A stretch of 64,000 bases of DNA from Opitutaceae bacterium (GCA_028688225.1 JAQTYQ010000002.1:62001-126000); one strand, 5' to 3'; positions 8,815 through 18,937 are shown, counted from the stretch's first letter. The notes: generated by a model not told the origin, from the letters alone. Numbers and translations are program-made.

Positions 8815-9339
8815 TCAGAACGGATGGCGGTTTTCCTCGGCCAGATCGACCCGGCCGAGCCCGAGCGCCCGCTCCTGGAGGGCGAAGAACCACGGGGCCA
8901 CGAGCGCGATGAAAAGTTGCGACCAGCCCAGATCGGCGAAGATCCGCATCCAGGCGGCGCCGGCGGCGGGGTGGTCGCCCAGCGCGACCAAGGAGAGGCC
9001 GAGAAAGAGCGCCAGGTTGGCGAGCAGCGCGACCACCACGCCGAAGATCGTCTCCTCGCGTGGAAAACGTATCCGGAGGCGGAAGATGACGAGGTGCATC
9101 ACGGCGAAGAGCAGGAGGTGCGTGCCGAAGGGCACCGGCTCGACCGCGTCGAGGGCGAGGCCGGCGAGCAGGGAAGCCGCGAGGCCGTTGCGCAGGCCCA
9201 GCCGCAGGGCGCCGAAAGTCACGAGCAGGCCGCCGGTGAAAAGATAGGCGCCGTGCGGGGCGAGGTAGTGGTTGAGCTGCACGACCAGGCACCAGAGCAG
9301 GAGCATGGTGGCGAAAGGGATCAACCAGCGGCGGTGCAT
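8815..9339 (-). CDS. mreD: rod shape-determining protein MreD
   Basis: 174 residues, almost entirely hydrophobic with about five membrane segments, as in MreD. It begins MHRRWLIPFATMLLLWCLVV and starts 22 bases after the end of mreC. The sequence itself is weakly conserved, so the call relies on size, topology and position between mreC and mrdA. It acts in the elongasome, bridging MreC to the membrane complex. Confidence 0.88.
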   Translation of the reverse strand: MHRRWLIPFATMLLLWCLVVQLNHYLAPHGAYLFTGGLLVTFGALRLGLRNGLAASLLAGLALDAVEPVPFGTHLLLFAVMHLVIFRLRIRFPREETIFGVVVALLANLALFLGLSLVALGDHPAAGAAWMRIFADLGWSQLFIALVAPWFFALQERALGLGRVDLAEENRHPF

Positions 9340-9361
9340 GGGGGACGGGGGCGGCCGGCGC

Positions 9362-10222
9362 TCATTCCGGATTCAGCGGCACGAGCACGGTAACCTCGGT
9401 GAGTTCGGACAGGCGCGGGTCGAGCGCGACCTCGCCGCTCTTGAAGAGTCCGTCGGTGCTGGCCTCGAGCCGGGTGACAGAGCCGATCGTGAGGCCGGCG
9501 GGGAACACGCCCCCGAGGCCGGAGGTGACCAGCCGCTTGGGCGTGGTGGCGGAGGCGAAAATGTCCGGGGGCACGAACTCCACGAGCCCCCGGGCGGGGG
9601 CCAGCGGAGGGTTGAGGCCGCCCTGGTAGCTCACCGGGCGGCTGTCGTCCCCGATGTTGGCGGCGAGGCGCACGCTGGGGCTGGTGATAAGATCGACGAC
9701 CGCGGTGTAGGCGTGGACCTCCCGCACGCGGCCCACGACACCGCCGCTGTAAACAACCGGCGCGCCCACCGGGATGCCGAAATTGGCGCCCTTGCGGATG
9801 ACCAGCTGCTGCCACCAGCCGGAGAGATCGCGCCGGGCGACCCGGGCCGGCTCGAACCGGTAATTGGGATTGGACGGCAGGCGGAGCAGTTGCTCGAGGC
9901 GCGCGATTTCGGCGCGCAGGGCGTCGGCCTGCTGGACCTGGAATTCGTAGCCGGCGTAGACATGCCGGAGATCCTTCCCCGCCCGGATGAGCTCATGCTT
10001 CGAGTGGGCGCGCTCCGTCCAATATTCCTGCAGGTCGCGGGCGTAGGCGGCGGCGGCCTGGATGGGCGCCTGCATCTCGAAGAAGCTCACCCGGAGAAAC
10101 GACTTCACCACGACGGGCAGCAGGAGCCACGCGAGCACGACAATGCCGAGGGCGGCAAAAGGCTTGGCCTGATCGAAGCGTTTGGAGGGCACGGGCAGCG
10201 GGGAAGCCAGACTAGCCGGCAA
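9362..10222 (-). CDS. mreC: rod shape-determining protein MreC
   Basis: 286 residues. An N-terminal membrane anchor lies at about 23-40 (FAALGIVVLAWLLLPVVV), then a coiled coil to about 115 and the beta-rich MreC core with VYSGGVVGRVREV, LITSPSVRLAANIGD and VTSGLGGVFPAGLTIGSV. It is a periplasm-facing scaffold of the cell-elongation complex. The start is uncertain: the reading frame opens with TTG at 10222 and a GTG lies ten codons inside it; no in-frame ATG precedes the membrane anchor. Separated from mreB by about 450 bases of repeat-rich DNA, unusual within an mre operon. Confidence 0.92.
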   Translation of the reverse strand: MPASLASPLPVPSKRFDQAKPFAALGIVVLAWLLLPVVVKSFLRVSFFEMQAPIQAAAAYARDLQEYWTERAHSKHELIRAGKDLRHVYAGYEFQVQQADALRAEIARLEQLLRLPSNPNYRFEPARVARRDLSGWWQQLVIRKGANFGIPVGAPVVYSGGVVGRVREVHAYTAVVDLITSPSVRLAANIGDDSRPVSYQGGLNPPLAPARGLVEFVPPDIFASATTPKRLVTSGLGGVFPAGLTIGSVTRLEASTDGLFKSGEVALDPRLSELTEVTVLVPLNPE

Positions 10223-10676
10223 CCGCGATCAATTCCAAGAGGGAAAGATCATCCCAGGCCGGGGTCAGGACGACGATTTGGGCGTGCGTTGGTTGGAGCC
10301 GGGGTCGGTGACCCCGGACGACCGGCCTCGCCGAGGCCGGCTGCTACAGCGGCGTCAGCGTGTTACCCTTGATGCGCGTTTCTCGCGGCATCGTCACGAT
10401 CGAGGTCCGGGGTTGTGTGCTGATCATCCACCAGCCGCCCGATCTTCCATTGGCGAAACCGGTCCGCCGGGGCTTATGGAGCCGCGGCGCCCTCGCCGCG
10501 GTCACAGAATCCATTCAGTCCCAACAGGGTGCCATCTGGGGCGGCGACGCCCACGTCGCCGTCCGGCACCACCCGCGACGGAGGCGTCGCGTCTCCATGC
10601 CGTTTGCCCCGGCCTCCGTCAGCATCCATTCTTCAGTCCAATCCGGGATGCCCGCGAGGCTTGAGGCTTGGTCCCG
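10223..10676. repeat. repeat-filled gap between mreB and mreC
   Basis: No gene is supported in this 454-base stretch. It holds three palindromic blocks. At 10299-10341 there are two consecutive hairpins, ccggggtcggtgaccccgg and ccggcctcgccgaggccgg. At 10477-10501 and 10538-10601 there are copies of the GGAGCGGCGACGCCC-type family, the second with its inverted partner gcgacggaggcgtcgcgtct. Related copies occur at 11886, 39413 and 40825. The plus-strand open frame across it is a by-product of these repeats. Confidence 0.75.
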
Positions 10677-11711
<1,035 letters not shown>

Positions 11712-12091
11712 GTCGTTAGGGTGGAGCGGCGGATGAATGCAACCCAAGCCAAGCAATCGTCGGGGGGGGGGATTGTCAAAAGCATTTTCAGAGGAGAAAC
11801 CGGGCGCGCGCCAGGGGCGGGGAAGCCGGAACGATTCAGCAAAGCACGCGACGAGAGGGTGTCGCGTTTCCAAAGCGGACAGACGATGGAGCGGCGACGC
11901 CCCCGTCGCCGGTTGGGGGCAGCCGTCTTCGCTTGGCGCTCCGCCGGGCCAAGGTGCACTGCCTGCAGCCAACGCAAGCCTTCATCAATGGAGTGATTCG
12001 CGACAGAAAGCCGGCCTCGGCGAGGATGCGCTTGACCGCGGGTCGTTTCAGAGCGTTTTCAGGGTGGTCGGGCGCAGGCGCACAACCGCCT
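11712..12091. other. divergent intergenic region of mreB and the antiporter
   Basis: 380 bases without a supported gene. A homopurine G run lies at 11761-11770. A copy of the palindromic family ggagcggcgacgcccccgtc lies at 11886-11916, and a ggcctcggcgagg hairpin remnant near 12014. Promoters for both divergent genes must lie here or in the repeats, but none is clear by eye. Confidence 0.6.
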
Positions 12092-14401
12092 ATGCAGGGT
12101 ATCAATTTCATCCAGGATTTGGCGATCGTCGTCATGGTGGCCGGCGTGGTGGGCTGGATCTGCCAGCGGCTGCATCTGTCGGTCGTGGTGGGCTATCTGG
12201 CGGCCGGCATGCTGGTGGGGCCGTACACGCCGCCGTTTTCGCTGGTGTCGAACATCAGCCGCATCGAAACGCTTTCCCAAGTGGGGCTGGTGTTCCTGAT
12301 GTTCTCGATCGGGATGCGCCTGAGCCTGCGCAAACTGCGCCGGCTCGGGCTTTCCCTGCTGATCGCGACCATCACGGGCGCGGTCATCGTCTTCAATCTC
12401 GCGCGGCTGGCCGGCACGCTGCTGGGTTTCAGTCCCACGGAGAGTTTTTTTCTCGCGAGCATGCTCCTGGTCTCGAGTTCGGCGATCATCAGCAAGGTGC
12501 TGGCCGAGACCGGGGTGACGCACGAAAAGGTCGGGCAGCTGGCGATGGGCATGACGGTCCTGGAGGACGTGGTGGCCGTCATGATGCTGACGCTGCTCAG
12601 TTCCTTCGTCCAGTTCGGGCAGAACGGCGCGGCCCGGCTGGGCGGGACCCTGGGACTGCTGGGCGCCTTCGTGGCGCTGGCCGGCATCGGCGGCCTGCTG
12701 ATCGTCCCCTGGCTGCTGCGCAAACTGAGCCTCAGCGCCGCCGAGGAGTTGCAGACGCTCCTGGTGGCCGGATTGCTGCTCACGATGGCGCTGCTCGCCC
12801 AGCGCGCCGGCTACTCGCTGGCCCTGGGCGCGTTTCTGCTCGGCGCCATCGTGGCCGAGACGCCGCAACGGACGCAGGTGGACCGCACGTTCGAGGGTTT
12901 GCGCGACGTGTTCAGCGCGGTGTTCTTCGTGGCCATCGGCATGCAGATCAACCTCGGCGAAATCGGCGGGAACGCCGGGCTGATCGTGGGCCTGGCGGCG
13001 CTGGCCGTGGTTGCCCGGGTGATCGCGTGCACCCTCGGGCTGGTCGCGACCGGCACCGATACCCGGGACGCGCTGCGGGTGGGGCTGGCGGTGACGCCGA
13101 TCGGGGAATTCTCCTTCATCATCGCCCAGCTGGGCGTGTCGGTGGGGGCGGTGCCGGAGCGGTTTTATCCGCTGGCGGTCGGGGTTTCGCTGCTCACGGC
13201 GCTGGCCGCGCCCGCCCTGACGCGGCATTCGGATGGAATCAGCCGGCGGCTGGTGGCGCGCGAGCCCCGGCTGCTGCAGGATTGGATCAACTACTACCAG
13301 CATCTGCTGGAGCGCCTGCAGCAGCGCGCCCGGCGCAACCGCCTGTGGCAGTTCAGCCGGAAGCGCCTGGTGCAGATCGGCGTGGAGGTCCTGTTCGTTA
13401 CCGGCCTGCTGGTTTTCTCCGAGCAGATGTTCGGCGCGGTGCAGCGGGCGGTGGGGCGCGACTGGCTTTTTCCGCACGGCCCGGAGATCGGATTCTGGTC
13501 GCTGCTCGGGCTGGTGGTGCTGGCGCCGCTCGTGGCCATCTGGCGCAACATCTCCGCGCTGGCGCTGCTTTATGCCGAGGTGTCGACGGCCGGGCAGCAC
13601 CGGGCCGCCGTACTGCGCCCCATCGTGGAGACGGGCTTGAAAGCCGTGGCGGGCGTGGGGATGTTTCTGTGGCTCTCCGCCGTGTTGCCGCTGGGCCATG
13701 TCACCCGCTGGCTGCTGATCGCCATCAGCCTGCTCGCGGTTGCGGGCCTGGCGGTCCTGTGGCGCCGGCTCATCTACTGGCACAGCGAGCTGGAGGTGGG
13801 GCTGAACGAGATCTTGGCGGGGGCGGGCGAACGGGGCTCGGCCACCGCAGCGCCTTGGCTGCGGCCGCACGATGAATGGAATCTCAACATCTCGGAATGT
13901 GTCCTGCCGGATCTCGCCGACAGCCGCGGGCGCACCCTGACCGAGCTGGCGCTGCGGGCGCAGTATGGCTGCTCGGTGGTCGGCATCGAGCGCCAGGGGT
14001 ACATGATCGTGAATCCGCCGCCGGAGACGGCCCTGTATCCACGCGACCGGGTGCTGCTGATCGGCGCGGGACGATCAATGACCGCGGCCAAGCAATTTCT
14101 GACCACCGTCTCCGGCATGGAGCCGGCCGCGACGGGATTTGACGAGGTGCGCATCGAGGCGGTCACGGTGCCGGCCCGCAGCAAGAGCGTGGGCTGTACC
14201 CTGGCCGCGCTGGCGCCAACCCGCCACAGCGGAGTGCAGATCGCGGGCATCAACCGGGGCGGCACCCGCATCCTCACCCCCGGGGCGGAGGAAATCCTGC
14301 GCGCCGGCGACGAGGTGCTCGTGCTGGGCAATTTCGAACAAATTGACGCCTTCAAGGCCGCGGTGCGGGAGGAGACCGAACCGGCGGGCTCGTCGGAGTG
14401 A
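12092..14401 (+). CDS. CPA2-family cation:proton antiporter (KefB type) with two TrkA-C domains
   Basis: 769 residues from the ATG before QGINFIQDLAIVV. About twelve membrane segments cover residues 1-420 (Na+/H+ exchanger fold), with the family motif GVVGWICQRLHLSVVVGYLAAGMLVGP near the N-terminus. A second hydrophobic block at about 430-560 looks like extra membrane helices or an inserted module. The C-terminus carries two TrkA-C (RCK-C) regulatory domains, around 595-680 and 690-765, both with the DRVLLIGAG / DEVLVLGNF pattern. No RCK-N/TrkA-N nucleotide-binding domain is evident, unlike classical KefB. It probably exchanges K+ or Na+ for H+. Confidence 0.9.
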   Translation: MQGINFIQDLAIVVMVAGVVGWICQRLHLSVVVGYLAAGMLVGPYTPPFSLVSNISRIETLSQVGLVFLMFSIGMRLSLRKLRRLGLSLLIATITGAVIVFNLARLAGTLLGFSPTESFFLASMLLVSSSAIISKVLAETGVTHEKVGQLAMGMTVLEDVVAVMMLTLLSSFVQFGQNGAARLGGTLGLLGAFVALAGIGGLLIVPWLLRKLSLSAAEELQTLLVAGLLLTMALLAQRAGYSLALGAFLLGAIVAETPQRTQVDRTFEGLRDVFSAVFFVAIGMQINLGEIGGNAGLIVGLAALAVVARVIACTLGLVATGTDTRDALRVGLAVTPIGEFSFIIAQLGVSVGAVPERFYPLAVGVSLLTALAAPALTRHSDGISRRLVAREPRLLQDWINYYQHLLERLQQRARRNRLWQFSRKRLVQIGVEVLFVTGLLVFSEQMFGAVQRAVGRDWLFPHGPEIGFWSLLGLVVLAPLVAIWRNISALALLYAEVSTAGQHRAAVLRPIVETGLKAVAGVGMFLWLSAVLPLGHVTRWLLIAISLLAVAGLAVLWRRLIYWHSELEVGLNEILAGAGERGSATAAPWLRPHDEWNLNISECVLPDLADSRGRTLTELALRAQYGCSVVGIERQGYMIVNPPPETALYPRDRVLLIGAGRSMTAAKQFLTTVSGMEPAATGFDEVRIEAVTVPARSKSVGCTLAALAPTRHSGVQIAGINRGGTRILTPGAEEILRAGDEVLVLGNFEQIDAFKAAVREETEPAGSSE

Positions 14402-14442
14402 CAGCCTGAGGCCATCCAAGAAACTCTGAAACCCTCCGAAAA

Positions 14443-14578
14443 CTGTAGGGGCGCAGACTTGCCCGTTCGACTTCGCTCAGGGCCTTGAGCCTGTCGAGAG
14501 GCTGCGCCCGATTTATTCAAGGGCGCGAACGGTCTTCGCCCAAGGCTACGGCATGGCAGGCAAGATCGTGCCCCTACA
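14443..14578. repeat. palindromic element bounded by TGTAGGGGC/GCCCCTACA
   Basis: The ends tgtaggggcgcagacttgcc and ggcaagatcgtgcccctaca are inverted repeats. Inside lie gttcgacttcgctcagg and cctgtcgag, the common palindromic motif also found near 59430-59510. No coding character. It lies just downstream of the antiporter gene. Confidence 0.7.
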
Positions 14579-14622
14579 AGGGCAAAAAAAATCGTTGCTG
14601 CAGGAGGTTCCCGGATGCCTCT

Positions 14623-14654
14623 AGGAACCGGTCGGGCTTTGCCCGCAGGTTCCT
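14623..14654. repeat. AGGAnCC-type hairpin repeat, copy 1
   Basis: aggaacc and ggttcct close a hairpin whose inner part, tcgggctttgcccg, forms a second stem. The same design recurs at 29819-29851, 30808-30842 and 30965-31000. Confidence 0.75.
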
Positions 14655-14690
14655 TGTCAAAATGGCTGCGCCATTTTGGGTTGGATATGA

Positions 14691-15163
14691 TCCCGCAGAC
14701 CGGTTCGAGGGTTTGCTGGCGGAGCCGGTAACGGGCCCGCTCCAGCACCTGGGCGAAACCGCCGGCGAGCAAGGCGCGATTCTCCCGGCGAAAGCTACAG
14801 ATCGTGTCGTGGTCCGGATGCCTGTCAGCCCAGAGCAGCCGCCCGGCGTCACGATCAAACGTGGACGGCTCGATGCGCCGGCTGGCGAACACCCCCCGGG
14901 CGGAGCTGTCGACCACCAGGGCGAGCATCATCCCCGGCGCTCTGCTGGCCAGCAGAGTGCTCGCTACCCGTGCCGCGGGTGTTCACTTCGACCTGCCGCA
15001 GATCGAGTTGCTCCACCGCATCGATGACAAAGTGAACCAAGGCGTCGGCCGGCCCCCCCGCGCGCAGGTCCGGCGGCAACAGCAGCGGGGGCTCGCGGTC
15101 CCCCTGCACAAGGCGCGCAGGCAGATGTCTCTTCTGAGGCACGCGCCGGGCCTGCGTTCGCTC
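14691..15163 (-). pseudogene. decayed IS1182-type transposase, N-terminal part only
   Basis: Two minus-strand frames together resemble the N-terminus of IS1182-family transposases. The upstream frame (about 15163-14984) has LLLPPDLRAGGPADALVHFVIDAVEQLDL. After a frame change the second (14931-14691) has MMLALVVDSSARGVFASRRI and ADRHPDHDTICSFRRENRAL, the DUF772-type region. The DDE catalytic core is absent. The coding part breaks off at the repeats near 14690. The remnant marks past insertion activity and is not expected to be functional. Confidence 0.75.
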
Positions 15164-15179
15164 TTCACTCCTGATTCTT

Positions 15180-15998
15180 CTAGCTCCGGGGGCGGCTGTT
15201 ACGCCGGCGCGGGCGGTCTTCCTCCTTGAGATCGTCGGCGGCTTCCTCCCCCTCCTTCTCGTCGTCCTTGTCCTCCTCACCGGCTTCCTTCTTGCGGCCC
15301 TCCTCATCCAGTTCCTCGTCGCCGGCATCCTCCTCGTCCTCATCCCACTTGAGCGACTGGTCGTTTTTCAGGCGTTCCTCCTCCGCCTCGTCGAGCTGGG
15401 GCAGGTCCTCCCCCTCCAGCTCGTCCTCCTTGCGGGCGGGGCGTTCGCCCTCTTCCTCGCCCTCCCAGCCGGCGGGCGTGTAGTCGAGGATGGCCGTGAT
15501 CTCGGCAAAGACGTGCACGGCCTTGCCTTCCATGAAGTCGATGTTCCGGGCCTCGCGGATCTCGTCCTCCACCTCGTCGACGCTGAGTTTTTGTTCGAAA
15601 TCGAAGAGGTCATTGAGCGCCTTCACCCGCAGGCGGGTGAGATGATCGAGGAAGTCGGCATAGGGGCCGTTTTCCTCGTCGAGCAGGTCGGGCAGGGCGA
15701 AAAGTTTGTCCTCCGATTCGAACAGCGAATCCTTCACCCGGACCAGGCGCACGCGGCCGCTGCCCAGGTCCTTCTCGATGCGGAACGGGATGAACGCGCG
15801 CTCCAGCAGGTCCTGGTCGAAGCCATAGTCCCGCATCGGTTCGATGAGCTCGATGATGTGCTGCACCTGGCGCGGGTCGATCAGGCTCAGGCCGTCCACG
15901 TCCCAGCGCACGGGGTCGCTGATTTCTTCGACCCACCAGTTGTGGTCTTCGCCAAGGCGCACAATGCACCATTCGAGTTGAGGGGAGGATTTGGCCAT
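15180..15998 (-). CDS. conserved hypothetical protein with very acidic tail
   Basis: 272 residues. The first 170 look globular and begin MAKSSPQLEWCIVRLGEDHN; they are rich in aspartate, with SLIDPRQVQHIIELIEPM and GPYADFLDHLTRLRVKALND. The last 100 residues are almost entirely Glu, Asp and Lys, ending RPRRRNSRPRS. No signal peptide or membrane segment is visible. I do not recognise the family and assign no function. The gene is complete and single on its strand. Confidence 0.7.
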   Translation of the reverse strand: MAKSSPQLEWCIVRLGEDHNWWVEEISDPVRWDVDGLSLIDPRQVQHIIELIEPMRDYGFDQDLLERAFIPFRIEKDLGSGRVRLVRVKDSLFESEDKLFALPDLLDEENGPYADFLDHLTRLRVKALNDLFDFEQKLSVDEVEDEIREARNIDFMEGKAVHVFAEITAILDYTPAGWEGEEEGERPARKEDELEGEDLPQLDEAEEERLKNDQSLKWDEDEEDAGDEELDEEGRKKEAGEEDKDDEKEGEEAADDLKEEDRPRRRNSRPRS

Positions 15999-16447
15999 GG
16001 ACGGGAAAGTGAAAGGAGGATGGATGCCTTTCGTGCACCAAAAAGCCTGCTGGACGACGGAGTCAACCCCTCAGCGCGAAAAAAAATCGGTGATGGTTTT
16101 GAGGAGGTCCCGCCCGCGGTTTGGGGGACGAATTCGGAGCGCAGGGTGTGGGGGGAGGGGTAAAAAACAAGCACAAAAAAACGGCTTCGCCGTTTTTTGC
16201 CGCAGGGGCGGAAACGGAGGATCAGGTGAGGCAACCTTCCCCGTGTTCCCACCCCCTCCGCCAGGCGGCGGCGCCGCTCAGCCAGAGGCAAGTCGGAGCC
16301 GCGGCGCCCTCGTCACCTCCGGCCCGTTCCTGCACGCGGCCGGACGCCCCCGGCGGTCCGCCGGCGCCCGCGTTTTTGGTCAGCCGGGTTGACCCGGCAA
16401 CCCGGCTCAAGCTTGAGTTTTACCGCGCAGACCGCACTTTTGCGGCC
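15999..16447. other. divergent intergenic region upstream of pyrD
   Basis: About 450 bases between two divergent starts. It holds the strong A/T-flanked hairpin at 16176-16198 and a GGAGCCGCGGCGCCC repeat at about 16296-16315. The pyrD frame is open well upstream of its start, but homology begins at 16448. Nothing else is supported. Confidence 0.6.
16176..16198. terminator. bidirectional intrinsic-terminator-like hairpin
   Basis: aaaaaacggc, a three-base loop ttc, and gccgtttttt form a ten-pair stem flanked by A and T tracts, so it reads as an intrinsic terminator on both strands. Its position between two divergent gene starts is odd: no annotated gene ends here. It may insulate the two promoters or be left over from a lost gene. 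Confidence 0.6.
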
Positions 16448-17521
16448 ATGGGGTTCATCTTCGAAAGGCTCGTGCGGCCCGCCTTGTTCACCCTGGATCC
16501 GGAGGTCGCCCATGAGCGGGCCGTGCAGGCGATGGCGCTGCTGGGTGCGGCCGGCCCGCTGCGTCGTCTGCTCGAGGTCTGGGCGCAGCTGCCGGCTTCC
16601 TGCGTGCGGCCGGTTGAGTGTCTCGGGCTCCGCTTTCCCAACGCCGTGGGGCTGGCGGCGGGATTCGACAAGAACGGAGTGGCCTGGCGGGGCGCGGCGG
16701 CGCTCGGATTCGGCCATGTCGAGATCGGAACCGTGACCCTGCTGCGCCAGCCGGGCAACGAACGGCCCCGCATCTTCCGCTACCCGGAGCATGAGGCGGT
16801 GATCAACCGCATGGGTTTCAACAACGAGGGGGCCGAGGCCGTGGCCCGCCGCCTCGCCCGGCAGGCGCCGGCGGGAACGCGGCGCCTGCCGCTCGGCATC
16901 AATCTCGGCAAGTCCCGGACGGCGCCGCTTGACCGGGCGACGCAGGATTATCTCGGCAGCTTCGAACTGCTCGCCGACCACGCCGATTATCTCGTCATCA
17001 ACGTCAGCAGTCCCAACACCCCCGATTTGCGCAAGCTGCAGGAGGAGCATTGGCTGCGGGAGCTGCTTCCGGCGCTGGCGAACGCCAATCAGGCGCGCGT
17101 CGCCACCGGCCGGCCCCGCCGGCCGCTGCTGCTCAAGATCGCGCCGGATCTGGATTTCCGGCAGATCGACGCGGCGCTCGCGGCCATCGCGGAGTTCGGC
17201 CTCGACGGGATCATCGCCACCAACACCACGCTGGCGCGGCCGGGGCCGTTTGCCGCCGTGTCCCAGGCCGGCGGCTTGAGCGGCCGGCCGCTGCGGTCGC
17301 GGGCAACGGAGATCATCCGCTACATCGCCCGCGCCACGAACGGCCGGCTGCCGATCATCGGCTCGGGCGGCATCACGGACTCCGTTTCGGCCGGTGAAAA
17401 ACTCGATGCCGGGGCCGCGCTGGTCCAGATCTACACCGGCATGATCTATCGCGGACCGTTCTGGGCGCAGGACCTGGCGCGCGGTCTCGCCGCCCGGCAG
17501 GACCGGGTCTTTGGATTTTAG
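16448..17521 (+). CDS. pyrD: dihydroorotate dehydrogenase (quinone), class 2
   Basis: 357 residues from the ATG before GFIFERLVRPALFTLDPEVAHE, the N-terminal helix typical of the membrane-associated class 2 enzymes. FMN and substrate motifs follow: GLAAGFDKNG, EIGTVTLLRQPGNERPR, NRMGFNNEG, INLGKSR, INVSSPNTPDLRKLQ, ATNTTLARPG, GGLSGRPLR and IIGSGGI. Catalyses the fourth step of pyrimidine synthesis, passing electrons to quinone. The stop codon lies inside the left arm of a palindromic element shared with the convergent cysE gene. Confidence 0.97.
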   Translation: MGFIFERLVRPALFTLDPEVAHERAVQAMALLGAAGPLRRLLEVWAQLPASCVRPVECLGLRFPNAVGLAAGFDKNGVAWRGAAALGFGHVEIGTVTLLRQPGNERPRIFRYPEHEAVINRMGFNNEGAEAVARRLARQAPAGTRRLPLGINLGKSRTAPLDRATQDYLGSFELLADHADYLVINVSSPNTPDLRKLQEEHWLRELLPALANANQARVATGRPRRPLLLKIAPDLDFRQIDAALAAIAEFGLDGIIATNTTLARPGPFAAVSQAGGLSGRPLRSRATEIIRYIARATNGRLPIIGSGGITDSVSAGEKLDAGAALVQIYTGMIYRGPFWAQDLARGLAARQDRVFGF

Positions 17522-17646
17522 ATTTTCGGTTTTTGCCGGAGCCACCCGCGTCGCGTTGGTCCCAAGTCGCATGTCAACTATTAGTTGACATGCGACTTGA
17601 AGCCAAAACGTCGGCCGGCTCCGGTAAAAATCAAAAACCTAAAATC
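17514..17646. repeat. nested palindrome joining pyrD and cysE ends
   Basis: Outer arms 17514-17543 (gattttagattttcggtttt...) and 17617-17646 are inverted repeats made of GATTTTAG-like units. At the centre, 17564-17580 and 17582-17598 form a perfect 17-pair stem (aagtcgcatgtcaacta) around a single base. The arms include the stop codons of both convergent genes. A role as bidirectional terminator is likely; the short perfect core could alternatively be a protein-binding site. Confidence 0.85.
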
Positions 17647-18580
17647 AGATCACCCAGTCGGCGCCGTCCTTGAGATCCTTGGCCGTCACGACCGCGGCCT
17701 CCTTTTTCCGGCGCGGACGGATGACCAGACCCTCGCCCTTGTAATAGGCGATGCTGTGGGGCGGGATGGATTGCAGCAGCCAGACGCTGGCGCCGACAAT
17801 GGAGTGGGCGCCGATGCGCGTGTCGCCGCCGAGGATGGTGGCGTGGGCGTAGATGGTCACGTGCTCCTCGACGTCGGGATGGCGTTTCACGCCCTTGACC
17901 GGATTGCCTTCGGCGTCGAGTTCGAACGATTTCGCGCCGAGGGTGACGCCCTGATAGATCTTCACGTGGGGGCCGAGGCAGGCGGTTTCGCCGATGACCA
18001 CGCCGGTGCAGTGATCGATGAAAAAGTGCGGACCGATCTCCGCCCCGGGATGAATGTCGGCGCCGGTGCGCTCATGGGCGTATTCCGTCAGCATACGCGG
18101 CAGCAACGGCACCCCGAGCGTGTACATCACGTGGGCGATGCGCTGGAGCGAGATCACGAGCACGCACGGATAGGCGAGGATGATCTCCTCGACGCTGCGC
18201 GCGGCGGGGTCGCCATGGTAGGCGGCGGTGACGTCGGTCTGGATGATCTGGCGCACCTCCGGCAGCCGGCGGAGCGTTTCCATGGCCAGCTCGCGCGCCC
18301 GGGTGCCCGGCTGGGGATCGCGGGCGAAGCGCAGGCTTTTTTCGATCTCGGTGGTCAGGCGTGCGGCGATCTCACCGAGCCGGCGCTCGATCAGGGTGCC
18401 CACATTCCGGCGGGTGACGGGATTCTGCTCGAAAAAGCCCGGGAACAGCACGTGCATCAAATCCGAGGCGAGCCGGTCGACGGATTCCTCGGAGGGCAGG
18501 TTGGTGCCGTCGAAGTGATTGATGCCGCCATGGGCCTCGTACGAGGCGAGGAGGGCTTGCTTGATGGAATCGAGGGACAT
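17645..18580 (-). CDS. cysE: serine O-acetyltransferase
   Basis: 311 residues. An N-terminal helical domain (about 1-165) precedes a left-handed beta-helix with hexapeptide repeats. Catalytic-site sequences are HPGAEIGPHFFIDHCTGVVIGETACLG and VKRHPDVEEHVTIYAHATILGGDTRIGAHSIVG. It makes O-acetylserine from serine and acetyl-CoA for cysteine synthesis. The long N-terminal region resembles the EpsC/plant-like SAT type. No cysK neighbour is seen. Confidence 0.93.
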   Translation of the reverse strand: MSLDSIKQALLASYEAHGGINHFDGTNLPSEESVDRLASDLMHVLFPGFFEQNPVTRRNVGTLIERRLGEIAARLTTEIEKSLRFARDPQPGTRARELAMETLRRLPEVRQIIQTDVTAAYHGDPAARSVEEIILAYPCVLVISLQRIAHVMYTLGVPLLPRMLTEYAHERTGADIHPGAEIGPHFFIDHCTGVVIGETACLGPHVKIYQGVTLGAKSFELDAEGNPVKGVKRHPDVEEHVTIYAHATILGGDTRIGAHSIVGASVWLLQSIPPHSIAYYKGEGLVIRPRRKKEAAVVTAKDLKDGADWVI

Positions 18581-18620
18581 AACCTTGCCCTCCGAGTTTC
18601 CGTGAGGAAGTCCGCCGGGT

Positions 18621-18788
18621 CAAACCGGATCACGGATCGGTCGTGGGTCAGTTTATGTAGGCCGGGCTTCATGCCCGACGCTAATGCACAGAGATATTAT
18701 TCCGTCGGGGATAAACCTACAGTACGGCCCAGTCCTGGCAAACTGACCCACTACCCGCGGAGCCGGGCCGGATCGAGCCGGATCTGGT
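18621..18788. repeat. nested inverted repeat
   Basis: Outer arms share gtgggtcagttt / aaactgacccac. The inner pair is tgtaggccgggcttcatgcc / ccgtcggggataaacctaca. No coding character. Confidence 0.65.
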
Positions 18789-18851
18789 TCAGAGGACCCA
18801 ATGGCAATCGCCAGGAGCGCACTATCCTTAGCGGGATGCCTGCCGTCGAGT

Positions 18852-18924
18852 GTAGCAGCCGACGTAAGGAGGCTGTTGGGAGGTGAGTCGCTGCTAACCC
18901 CAGCCTCGTCACCTCGGCTGCTAC
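18852..18924. repeat. GTAGCAGCC palindromic element, copy 1
   Basis: 73 bases ending in gtagcagccgacgt and acctcggctgctac. A second copy in opposite orientation lies at 27734-27803; the two align along their whole length, including the inner aggctg/cagcct pair. Confidence 0.85.
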
Positions 18925-18937
18925 GCATGGATACGGC

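Larger units (their letters stand above)
18581..18937. other. intergenic stretch of two palindromic elements
   Basis: About 357 bases with no supported gene. It is filled by a nested inverted repeat (18621-18788) and by one copy of the GTAGCAGCC element (18852-18924). Confidence 0.7.

Noticed and set aside
12059..13870. 603-codon minus-strand frame opposite the antiporter
   Set aside because: Composition is His/Gln/Arg-rich without any fold signature; it mirrors the codon pattern of the antiporter gene.
14402..14690. Extension of the transposase frame downstream to the antiporter
   Set aside because: The frame stays open by chance through hairpin repeats; similarity ends near 14691.
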